Of a stretch of DNA of 7,832 bases, positions 1 to 5,232 are shown in pieces. The notes under the pieces are model-generated. The model saw only the letters and a program-made list of their open reading frames with translations, ran no database searches and was not told the origin of the DNA. Every line of letters starts with the position of its first letter. The first letter of the stretch is position 1. This stretch comes from JACDAN01 sp035265935 (GTDB taxonomy: Bacteria; Actinomycetota; Thermoleophilia; Gaiellales; Gaiellaceae), in assembly GCA_035265935.1 (NCBI GenBank), contig DATFOC010000011.1:1-7832 (forward strand), in the 5' to 3' direction. The position numbers and the translations under genes were made by a program.

Positions 1-1
1 G

Positions 2-964
2 CCGGTCGAGCAGGCGATCGCGCGTTGCGAGGAGATCCTCGAGCTCGGACGCGGTCACGCGGCAATCGAGGTCTCGACGCGGGCGAAGATCGCCGGGCTG
101 GAGGCCATGCGGGGTCGCTTCGAGCTGGCTCGCGTTCTCTACCTCCAATGCAGGGCGGTCGGCGAGGAGTTCGGAGTCGGCCCGCTGCTTGCGGCACTGC
201 CCAACTACTCCGGACCGATCGAGTTGCTGGCGGGCGACCCGAAAGCAGCCGAGCGGGAGCTTCGCGCGGGCGGTCGGGCGCTCGAGGAGCTGGGCGAGAC
301 TACGGTGCTCTCGACGACCGCGGCGCTTCTCGCGCGTACGCTCGAGCGCACGGGGCAGCTCGACGAGGCGGAGGAGCAGACGGTAGTGAGCGAGCGGAAC
401 GCCTCACGCGACGACCTCGCCTCCCAGACCACGTGGCGCGGCGTGCGTGCCCGCGTCCACGCACGACGCGCCGAGTTCGAGCAGGCCCAGCAGCTGGCGC
501 GGGAGGCGGTCGCGATTGCGGACCGGACCGACTTCCTCGTCTGGCACGGGGAGGCCCTGCTCGATCTCGCCGAGGTGAATCGGTTAGCCGGCGACTCGGA
601 CTCGTTCGTGCGGGCGGCAATCGACGCGCTCCGGCTTTTCGAGGCAAAGGGCCACCTCGTCCTCTCGGAGCAGACACGCGCTCTCCTTCGCCAGTCAGCC
701 GTCGCCGTCCGGCCACTTGACGGCCGTCTCGCAGTAGGGATACGCTCGTCGCCCTTCCAGCGAGAGGAGCGCAGGATGAGCACGATTGAGGAGCAGCCCG
801 AGCCTCCGGCCCAGGAGGCCCACGAGGAAACCGGGTCGATCGAACCACCGCGGCCGCCTGCAGAGGAGGCCGACGAGGAGTCAGCGTCGATCGAACCGCC
901 GCAAGCGCCTGCAGAGGAGGCCGACGAGGAGTCAGCGTCGATCGAACCGCCGCAGGACCTCTAG
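2..964 (+). CDS. Adenylate/guanylate cyclase-type AAA/TPR protein, C-terminal part (5' end outside the window), with repeat tail
   Basis: The reading frame is open from base 2, so the start lies upstream. The first ~230 visible residues are helical TPR-like repeats rich in Ala, Leu, Glu and Arg. Phrases such as AGLEAMRGRF, IELLAGDPKAAERELR, LARTLERTGQLDEAEE and GEALLDLAEVNRLAG are typical of the C-terminal TPR region of actinobacterial proteins with an N-terminal class III cyclase domain and a central ATPase. The cyclase and ATPase domains are not in the window, so that assignment rests on family resemblance. Such proteins usually stop soon after a segment like the one ending near base 694 (LFEAKGHL...RALLRQ). 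Here no stop occurs, and the frame continues through ~27 residues of ordinary sequence into a 62-residue acidic repeat tail ending at TAG 962-964. The tail may be a separate gene with an internal start at 776, or the normal stop may have been lost. The TPR call is firm; the exact 3' boundary is not. Confidence 0.8.
   Translation, partial: PVEQAIARCEEILELGRGHAAIEVSTRAKIAGLEAMRGRFELARVLYLQCRAVGEEFGVGPLLAALPNYSGPIELLAGDPKAAERELRAGGRALEELGETTVLSTTAALLARTLERTGQLDEAEEQTVVSERNASRDDLASQTTWRGVRARVHARRAEFEQAQQLAREAVAIADRTDFLVWHGEALLDLAEVNRLAGDSDSFVRAAIDALRLFEAKGHLVLSEQTRALLRQSAVAVRPLDGRLAVGIRSSPFQREERRMSTIEEQPEPPAQEAHEETGSIEPPRPPAEEADEESASIEPPQAPAEEADEESASIEPPQDL
776..964 (+). CDS. Candidate small acidic repeat peptide (internal start; possible modified-peptide precursor)
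   Basis: An ATG at 776 is preceded by AGGAG at 765-769 with a 6-nt gap, a good ribosome binding site that would be needless inside a longer gene. From it runs a 62-residue protein: a 9-residue head, then three 17-residue units (residues 10-26, 27-43 and 44-60) and a final Asp-Leu. Units 2 and 3 are almost identical and read PAEEADEESASIEPPQ; unit 1 is diverged, with EETGSIEPPR. The protein is strongly acidic and has no Cys, no membrane segment and no signal peptide. Each unit offers a Ser/Thr (SAS or TGS) between Glu and Pro-Pro. The position before a SagB-like dehydrogenase gene makes a multi-core precursor peptide conceivable. The alternative is a disordered acidic C-terminal tail of the TPR protein, since the frames are continuous. 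No known precursor family was recognised with certainty. Confidence 0.4.
   Translation: MSTIEEQPEPPAQEAHEETGSIEPPRPPAEEADEESASIEPPQAPAEEADEESASIEPPQDL
803..955 (+). repeat. Three tandem 51-bp (17-codon) coding repeats
   Basis: The units are 803-853, 854-904 and 905-955. Units 2 and 3 share 48 identical consecutive bases (856-903 and 907-954), including all synonymous positions, so the duplication is recent or kept uniform by recombination. Unit 1 is diverged at the DNA and protein level. The repeat length is an exact multiple of three and the last unit is followed at once by two codons and the stop. Confidence 0.95.
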
Positions 965-1062
965 CGGCCACCCCACCCTCGACTGGTCCGCGCCGGCCCG
1001 CGTACGCCCGACGCACGCGATACCTCTTTCTACGCCCTCAGGACGACGGCTCGCTCGTTGCT

Positions 1063-2100
1063 TTGTCGGTCCTGAACGGCGAGGAGCTCCCGCTCAGCGA
1101 TGAGCAGGTGCGCGCTCTTCGCGCAGTTCCCGCCGATCGGTGGATCGCCCTCGAAGGGAACGCCGACGCGACAACCCTGCTTGTACTCGCGCGGCAGGGA
1201 CTCGTGGTCACCGACGGCGAGGACGACGTTTTCGTCGAATTCCGTCGCCGCGACGAGCAGTTGGCCGCGCCCGCCTGGAATCGCTACGCGGCGCTCTACC
1301 ACTCGATGACCCGCTGGCAGGGCGTCCGTGCAGTCGTCGCGGGCGAGGCTCCTCTGCCGAGGGCCCCTGGCCGTTGGCCTCCTCCTCCACACTTTCACCG
1401 CGTCCCCGAGCCGAAGGCCACCAACCGGCTCCCGCTGGTCGACCCTTCTGGCGCGCTGTTCGATCTGTTGCGCCGAAGGAAGACCGCCCGTGGCTTCGAC
1501 GCGGACGCGTCGCTCTCACTCGACGAGCTGGCGGCCGTACTCCGGTACGTGTGGGGGTGCCACGGCGTCCACGAAGTGACGCCGGAGCTTACGATCGTTA
1601 AGAAGACGAGTCCGTCGGGCGGGTCACAACACCCCGTCGAGGTGTATCCACTTGTGCGAGCGGTCGAGGGCGTCGAGCCGGGGCTCTATCACTACGCAGT
1701 CGACGCACACGAGCTGGAGCTCCTCGATCCGTTACGCGGCGAGGACGCCGCGGATCTCGTCGTCGAGCTCACCGCAGGACAAGAGCATTTCCGCGCCGCC
1801 CACGTCCTCTTCCTACTAACCGCGCGCTTCGCGAGGAACTTCTGGAAGTACCAGGCACACGCGAAGGCGTATCGCGTCCTCCTCTTCGACGCCGCGCACC
1901 TGAGCCAGACGCTGTACCTCGTCTGCACCCACCTCGGACTTGGAGCCTTCGTTTCAGCCGCCGTCAATGAGCAGGACATCGACCGGCGTCTCGGCCTGCC
2001 TGCCTTCACGGAGGCAGCGATCCTCGTCTGCGGCTGCGGACGCCCGGTCCCATCTGACCGCGAGCCCCCGTTCCGCCAATTTGCACCCCGGCGAGATTGA
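1063..2100 (+). CDS. SagB-type FMN-dependent dehydrogenase (putative peptide-maturation dehydrogenase)
   Basis: This 345-residue protein has a ~120-residue N-terminal region followed by a nitroreductase-fold domain. The N-terminal part carries WNRYAALYH (72-80) and RW (84-85), a signature common in SagB-type proteins. The catalytic domain shows RRRKTARGF (137-145), which matches the FMN-phosphate-binding start of the fold, then SPSGGSQHPVEVY (183-195), a loop typical of the family, and GLGAF (292-296). SagB enzymes oxidise azolines made from Cys, Ser or Thr to azoles in ribosomal peptides such as streptolysin S. A related group is annotated from sequence only as putative peptide-maturation dehydrogenase. 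No YcaO cyclodehydratase gene is in the window, so the substrate is unknown. The start is TTG at 1063 with no clear Shine-Dalgarno; no in-frame ATG or GTG lies upstream before the preceding gene. It lies 98 bp after the repeat peptide on the same strand, so co-transcription is likely. Confidence 0.8.
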   Translation: MSVLNGEELPLSDEQVRALRAVPADRWIALEGNADATTLLVLARQGLVVTDGEDDVFVEFRRRDEQLAAPAWNRYAALYHSMTRWQGVRAVVAGEAPLPRAPGRWPPPPHFHRVPEPKATNRLPLVDPSGALFDLLRRRKTARGFDADASLSLDELAAVLRYVWGCHGVHEVTPELTIVKKTSPSGGSQHPVEVYPLVRAVEGVEPGLYHYAVDAHELELLDPLRGEDAADLVVELTAGQEHFRAAHVLFLLTARFARNFWKYQAHAKAYRVLLFDAAHLSQTLYLVCTHLGLGAFVSAAVNEQDIDRRLGLPAFTEAAILVCGCGRPVPSDREPPFRQFAPRRD

Positions 2101-2156
2101 GCCAGCCGGTCGTCTACGGATGAGACGGCAGGGAACCGAGGTTCGGCCGTGCCGCC

Positions 2157-2270
2157 TTGTACTGGCTTGAGCGCACGGTCGATTTCTACCGTCTCGCCAG
2201 AGAGAAATGGGGGCTCATGGGCGCGTTCGACGTCCTGGGGGCGGGCTTTGGAAAACACCTGCAGAAGTAA
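2157..2270 (+). CDS. Small ORF of 37 codons, unrecognised, after the SagB-type gene
   Basis: A frame closed upstream by TGA at 2121-2123 runs to TAA at 2268-2270. The only plausible start is TTG at 2157, giving 37 residues. The composition looks protein-like: aromatic and charged residues alternate in YWLERTVDFYRLAREKW, followed by GAFDVLGAGFGKHLQK. The predicted helix would be amphipathic, with a Gly-rich basic tail. There is no strong Shine-Dalgarno; AGG at 2139-2141 is too distant to be useful. It begins 56 bp after the SagB-type stop, and a strong hairpin starts 23 bp after its stop, so it could be the last gene of that operon. It could instead be the C-terminal remnant of a larger lost gene, since the coding look extends slightly upstream of the TTG. 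No family was recognised. Confidence 0.4.
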   Translation: MYWLERTVDFYRLAREKWGLMGAFDVLGAGFGKHLQK

Positions 2271-2293
2271 CAGCTGCTTCCCTCATCGAACAG

Positions 2294-2319
2294 GAAAGGC
2301 GCCGCTTCCGGCGCCTTTC
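2294..2319. terminator. Strong hairpin, probably bidirectional terminator
   Basis: Arms GAAAGGCGCCG (2294-2304) and CGGCGCCTTTC (2309-2319) pair perfectly over 11 bp around a 4-base loop. Read on the minus strand it comes just after the tRNA 3' half, as tRNA terminators do. Read on the plus strand it follows the small ORF that ends at 2270. The flanking U-runs are only three bases long. Confidence 0.75.
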
Positions 2320-2323
2320 GCAG

Positions 2324-2365
2324 TAGCGGGGGCAGGATTTGAACCTGCGACCTCCAGGTTATGAG
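2324..2365 (-). pseudogene. 3' half of tRNA-Met(CAT), copy A; attachment-site remnant
   Basis: On the minus strand this reads, in order: anticodon loop CTCATAA, anticodon-stem 3' strand CCTGG, variable loop AGGTC, T-arm GCAGG-TTCAAAT-CCTGC with a perfect 5-bp stem, acceptor 3' strand CCCCGCT and discriminator A. CCA is not encoded. Upstream of the anticodon loop (2366 onward) nothing resembles a D-arm or an AGCGGGG acceptor strand, so the 5' half is absent. It is a direct repeat of 5137-5178 with one mismatch, in the anticodon stem. A break exactly at the anticodon loop is the usual core boundary for tRNA-targeting tyrosine integrases, so this is probably a displaced 3' end left by an insertion. 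Confidence 0.8.
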
Positions 2366-2581
2366 CCGCCTCGATTGTGTACACGCATGCCGTCGTATTC
2401 CGCCGAAACGCCGCGTCCAAGCGAGTTTTCGGCCGCGACCGCGCATTAAGGCGGAACACGGTTACATCACCGCGGAAGCCTGATGCTTGCAGAACGCTTG
2501 CACCGAGCCGGGGACGACCACGAGATCCAAGGCGTCTACAGCGAGAGCGGCGACGCCTCGCGGCGCCGGCGCAGCGGCACC
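2366..2581. other. Non-coding gap between tRNA remnant A and the regulator gene
   Basis: About 215 bp without a supportable gene. It holds an inverted repeat GCCGAAA (2402-2408) / TTTCGGC (2427-2433) with an 18-base loop, an outer pair TTCCGCC (2398-2404) / GGCGGAA (2450-2456) that overlaps the first, and the GCTTGCA repeats. If the attachment-site model is right, this is the left end of inserted DNA. Confidence 0.5.
2485..2502. promoter_or_regulatory. Two GCTTGCA heptamers with 11-bp period (possible SARP-type site)
   Basis: GCTTGCA occurs at 2485-2491 and again at 2496-2502, separated by GAAC. Classical SARPs bind heptameric direct repeats spaced by 11 or 22 bp. The same heptamer in inverse orientation (TGCAAGC) occurs twice upstream of the SARP-type gene, at 4504 and 4525. 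No gene start is evident close by, so function here is unproven. Confidence 0.35.
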
Positions 2582-4420
2582 TCACCGCGGCGCGACCGCG
2601 ATCCAGACGAGGCCGTTTGCGACCACGACGCCGTCGGGGCGGAAGCCGATCTTGATCGTCGACAAGACGCGATTCGTACGCGGGTCGATCTTCGAGAGGA
2701 CACCGCCGCCGGCAGGCACCCCCGGCTCGCCCTGATATGTACCGCTCGTCACCCAGACGTAGCCGGCTCCCGTCGCGACTCGCCGCGCTGTCGCCGGCAC
2801 CGAGACGACGGCGACGGGCTTCCTCGTCTTCGCGTCGATCCTCCACACAGCGCTGCGCGCGCGCCAGACCGCCCCTTGCGGATGAGGGATCGCGACCCAC
2901 ACGGTGGTCGCGTCGGCTGCAATTCTCATCGGATCCCCGGGCACGCGGATGCGAGCGACTACGCGTCCGCTCGCGTCGATGCGCACGACGTCGCCGCGCC
3001 GCGGTTCCGCCACCCAGGCGGCGCCGTGCGCGACAGCGATCGCGCTTCCGTCCACCCCCGCAATCGAGTTGAGGATCCGACCGCTTTCAGGGTTGACCCT
3101 GTAGACGGTTCGGCTAGCTGCAGCGGCCGCCCAGAGGGATCGGCCATCGCTGGCGACGGTCGCCGGCGACGAGTTCTCGCGGTCGGGCGGCCCGACCTTG
3201 ACCGTCATCGTCGTGCCGGGCCAGCACCCCCGGCACTGAATGGTTCCGCCGCCGGACGGCCGCCCACTCGCGAAGCTTGTCCCGTTCGCTATCCACAGAC
3301 GATTCGCTGTCACTGCGAACTCGAGTGGCTGCTGAACGGCCGTCGCGAAGCCCGGCTTCCGCGTCTTGACATCGATCGTCATGATCGTGTCGTTGCCGGT
3401 GTTGCCAACCCAGACGTATCGGCCGTCGGATGCAAGCGGCCCCGGGTAATCGCCGGTGACGATGTCGTCCACAACGCGGTCTGTCCGCGGATCGACGACT
3501 GCGACGGAATTGTTCGCGACCGGCACCGGGTCCGCGGCGTCCCCTCGCGGCCACAGCAGGATTGCCCCGAGAGCCGCGGCAACAGTGAGTCCTGCCGCTC
3601 CGGCGACGAGCCGGCGCCGGCCACCGCGGCCGCGAGCCAGCAGCCGCGGAGGGGCCGGGAGGTCGAGCGCAGGGTCCTGTTGCAGGATCGAGCGCTGCAG
3701 CTCGGACAGCGCCCGCATCGGCTCGAGCCCGAGTTCCTCCTGCATGACCCGGCGTCCGCCGCGATAGACCGCCAACGCCTCGCTCTGGCGGCCGCTGCGG
3801 TATAGCGCGAGCATCAGCTGTCCGCGCAAGCGCTCGCGAAGCGGATGCTCCGCCACCAGAGCTTCGAGTTCGGGAACCAGTGCGGCGTGGCGACCGCAAG
3901 CGAGATCAGCGTCGATCCGTTCCTCGACCGCTTTCAGCCGTAGCTCCTCGAGCCTCGCGATCTCCGGCTGCGCGAACTCCTCGTACGTGAAATCAGCAAG
4001 GGGCGCGCCCCGCCAAAGGCGCAGAGCTTCGCCGAACGAGGCGGCCGCGCCAGCAGCGTCTCCGATTGCCGCCCGTGCCTCGGCCTCGCCCACGATGCGC
4101 TCGAACCGGCGGGCGTCTATCTGCTCCGGCGGCACGGTCAGGACGTACCCCGGCGCGCGGAACGCAATGATCGACTGGCCGCCGTTCGAGCCATTCAAAT
4201 CGAGCACCTTGCGCAGGCGTGAGACATAGCCTTGGAGGGTGCTGATGGCAGATTCGGGCGCGTCGCGGGGCCACAGCTGCGCGATCAGGCGGTCCGCCGG
4301 TACTACCTCGTTTGCGTGAAGCGCCAGGATCGCCAGCAGAGCGCGCTGCTTCGCGCCGCCTACGTGCACGCTTCGGCCGTCCACGACGACATCGAACGAC
4401 CCAAGCATCCGCAACTCCAC
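2582..4420 (-). CDS. SARP/BTAD-family regulator with membrane anchor and C-terminal YncE-like beta-propeller
   Basis: The 612-residue protein has four parts. Residues 1-95 form an OmpR/SARP-type winged helix (LGSFDVVVDG, AKQRALLAILALH, LWPRDAPESAISTLQGYVSR, GYVLTV). Residues 100-250 are a bacterial transcriptional activation domain of TPR-like helices (FGEALRLWRGAPLAD, LYRSGRQSEALAVYR, EELGLEP). A basic stretch, GRGGRRR (264-270), precedes one hydrophobic segment at 271-290. Residues ~300-612 are about seven short beta-propeller blades marked by VWV/LWI strands near 337, 376, 430, 469, 508, 555 and 605 and by IDxxTxR-type loops. The basic residues before the membrane segment put the DNA-binding half in the cytoplasm and the propeller outside, a CadC/ToxR-like one-component layout. 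A CRGC motif (396-399) sits in a longer loop. The start is GTG with GGGAGG upstream. The gene is divergent from the secreted-protein gene and may regulate it. The target and signal are unknown. Confidence 0.9.
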   Translation of the reverse strand: MELRMLGSFDVVVDGRSVHVGGAKQRALLAILALHANEVVPADRLIAQLWPRDAPESAISTLQGYVSRLRKVLDLNGSNGGQSIIAFRAPGYVLTVPPEQIDARRFERIVGEAEARAAIGDAAGAAASFGEALRLWRGAPLADFTYEEFAQPEIARLEELRLKAVEERIDADLACGRHAALVPELEALVAEHPLRERLRGQLMLALYRSGRQSEALAVYRGGRRVMQEELGLEPMRALSELQRSILQQDPALDLPAPPRLLARGRGGRRRLVAGAAGLTVAAALGAILLWPRGDAADPVPVANNSVAVVDPRTDRVVDDIVTGDYPGPLASDGRYVWVGNTGNDTIMTIDVKTRKPGFATAVQQPLEFAVTANRLWIANGTSFASGRPSGGGTIQCRGCWPGTTMTVKVGPPDRENSSPATVASDGRSLWAAAAASRTVYRVNPESGRILNSIAGVDGSAIAVAHGAAWVAEPRRGDVVRIDASGRVVARIRVPGDPMRIAADATTVWVAIPHPQGAVWRARSAVWRIDAKTRKPVAVVSVPATARRVATGAGYVWVTSGTYQGEPGVPAGGGVLSKIDPRTNRVLSTIKIGFRPDGVVVANGLVWIAVAPR

Positions 4421-4590
4421 GTCGCCTCCCTTGGTCGCCGATCCAGTTAACCACGGTTGGTGCCGGCTGAAAAGCCGGCCGCCGCGCCCGGTTCGAGCGA
4501 CTTTGCAAGCGCCTACCAGCCGTTTGCAAGCGCTTGCTGCAAGAACTCATCGACCAAGGGCGGAACGAACGTCGAAAGGAGGTGACACGC
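4421..4590. promoter_or_regulatory. Divergent intergenic region with TGCAAGC repeats, LacI-like palindrome and hairpin
   Basis: The motif TTTGCAAGCGC occurs at 4502-4512 and 4523-4533, a period of 21 bp or two helical turns. A partial third copy, TGCAAG, is at 4538-4543. The second copy is part of a perfect 12-bp palindrome, GCAAGCGCTTGC (4526-4537), whose AAGCGCTT centre looks like a LacI-family operator. Nearer the regulator is a perfect hairpin, GCCGGCT-GAAA-AGCCGGC (4462-4479). TCGA-starting heptamers at 4550 and 4572, 22 bp apart, could also suit a SARP. A weak minus-strand promoter candidate, TTTTCA-17 bp-TTAACT, overlaps the hairpin. Which protein binds is unknown; autoregulation by the adjacent SARP is a reasonable guess. 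Confidence 0.5.
4575..4585 (+). promoter_or_regulatory. Near-perfect Shine-Dalgarno AAAGGAGGTGA
   Basis: AAAGGAGGTGA is close to the full complement of the 16S rRNA 3' end, with GGAGG 8 nt before the ATG at 4591. It fixes that start over the upstream TTG at 4534 and suggests high translation of the secreted protein. Confidence 0.85.
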
Positions 4591-5052
4591 ATGAAACTGC
4601 TTCCGCTGGTCGCGGCGACCATCGCCCTCGGCTTTGCCGCCTCGCCCGCAGGAGCCGTCGCGCCGGTACACGAATCGTTCGGCGGCCCTGTCACGTTCAA
4701 CAACCCGTGCAGCTTCCCGGTCGTCAGCGACTTGTTCGGCACCAACGACGTGACGACGTTCTTCGACGACCAGGGCAACGTCACGACGCTTCAGCTTCAT
4801 CAGACCGTCGTTGGCACAGTGACGGCGAACGGGGCGACCCTACGCTTCAACACGCACGAGCAGATCTTCGTCGACTTCGCGGCGGGGACGGTAACGGAAG
4901 TTGGCGTGCTCGATTCCATCTTCGGGCCCAACGGGCCGATCTTCTTCAGGACAGGATTCGCGCTGTCCGACCTCCCAACCGGAGCGACGATCGCTCGGCA
5001 CGGCGTCCTCGATATCTTCGACCCGGCCGAGTTCTGCGCCGCGCTCTCGTAG
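4591..5052 (+). CDS. Small secreted protein of unknown function
   Basis: The 153-residue product opens with a clear Sec signal peptide: MK, a hydrophobic core LLPLVAATIALGFAA, and a likely cleavage after SPAGA near residue 22. The mature ~131 residues are rich in Phe, Thr, Val and Asp, with beta-strand-like segments (DVTTFFDDQGNVTTLQLH, TVVGTVTANGATLRFN). They have only two cysteines, one in NPCSFPV near the mature N-terminus and one in EFCAALS at the C-terminus, which could form a disulfide closing the domain. No catalytic motif was recognised; the pattern suits a small extracellular beta-sandwich. The start is set by the strong ribosome binding site just upstream. The gene is divergent from the membrane-anchored SARP, separated by 170 bp rich in operator-like repeats, so it is the most obvious local target of that regulator. 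A hairpin follows 9 bp after the stop. Confidence 0.8.
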   Translation: MKLLPLVAATIALGFAASPAGAVAPVHESFGGPVTFNNPCSFPVVSDLFGTNDVTTFFDDQGNVTTLQLHQTVVGTVTANGATLRFNTHEQIFVDFAAGTVTEVGVLDSIFGPNGPIFFRTGFALSDLPTGATIARHGVLDIFDPAEFCAALS

Positions 5053-5061
5053 ATCACGACT

Positions 5062-5093
5062 CTGAAGGGGCAGTCGATCGACCGCCCCTTCAG
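5062..5093 (+). terminator. Hairpin after the secreted-protein gene
   Basis: CTGAAGGGGC (5062-5071) pairs perfectly with GCCCCTTCAG (5084-5093). The 12-base loop contains a further GTCGATCGAC self-complement. It lies 9 bp past the stop and is followed by a CT-rich tract rather than a T-run. Confidence 0.7.
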
Positions 5094-5111
5094 CTCTCTC
5101 CGATTAACAAA

Positions 5112-5131
5112 GCCCCCGCGTGCGCGGGGGC
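5112..5131 (-). terminator. Terminator behind tRNA remnant B
   Basis: GCCCCCGCG (5112-5120) pairs with CGCGGGGGC (5123-5131). Read on the minus strand it is followed by TTTGTT, so it is a rho-independent terminator for transcription coming from the tRNA side. Its sequence is unrelated to the hairpin at 2294-2319, so the two tRNA fragments have different downstream DNA. Confidence 0.75.
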
Positions 5132-5136
5132 CTGAA

Positions 5137-5178
5137 TAGCGGGGGCAGGATTTGAACCTGCGACCTCCGGGTTATGAG
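5137..5178 (-). pseudogene. 3' half of tRNA-Met(CAT), copy B; attachment-site remnant
   Basis: It has the same content and orientation as copy A at 2324-2365: anticodon loop CTCATAA, stem strand CCCGG, variable loop, perfect T-arm, acceptor strand CCCCGCT and discriminator A. 41 of 42 bases match. The sequence upstream on the minus strand (5179-5215) has a faint D-arm look (CCTAAGCTGG) but lacks an AGCGGGG acceptor strand and cannot form the anticodon stem (CACGT against CCCGG), so it is not a working tRNA. Confidence 0.75.
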
Positions 5179-5232
5179 ACGTGTGTTGCCAGCTTAGGTC
5201 ACGCCAGTACGGCTTGATCAGCACATGCTGGC

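Noticed and set aside
803..955. CRISPR-like or satellite repeat
   Set aside because: The units are adjacent with no spacers, a multiple of three long and in frame, so they are coding repeats.
300..1016. Minus-strand ORF of 238 codons opposite the TPR protein and repeats
   Set aside because: Arg/Pro-rich shadow; its repeats simply mirror the 51-bp units of the plus strand.
2149..2364. Plus-strand ORF ending in GAGFEPATSRL and a minus-strand ORF containing SQVQILPP
   Set aside because: Both endings are the well-known spurious translation of tRNA 3' halves, not proteins.
2324..2400. A group I intron interrupting tRNA-Met at the anticodon loop
   Set aside because: No tRNA 5' half occurs at any plausible distance upstream, and the break is before the anticodon loop rather than within the anticodon as for known bacterial tRNA introns.
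2483..3805. Long plus-strand ORF (440 codons) opposite the SARP-type gene
   Set aside because: Arg/Pro/Ala-rich translation without domain signals; it is the antisense shadow of a high-GC gene whose minus-strand product has clear domains.
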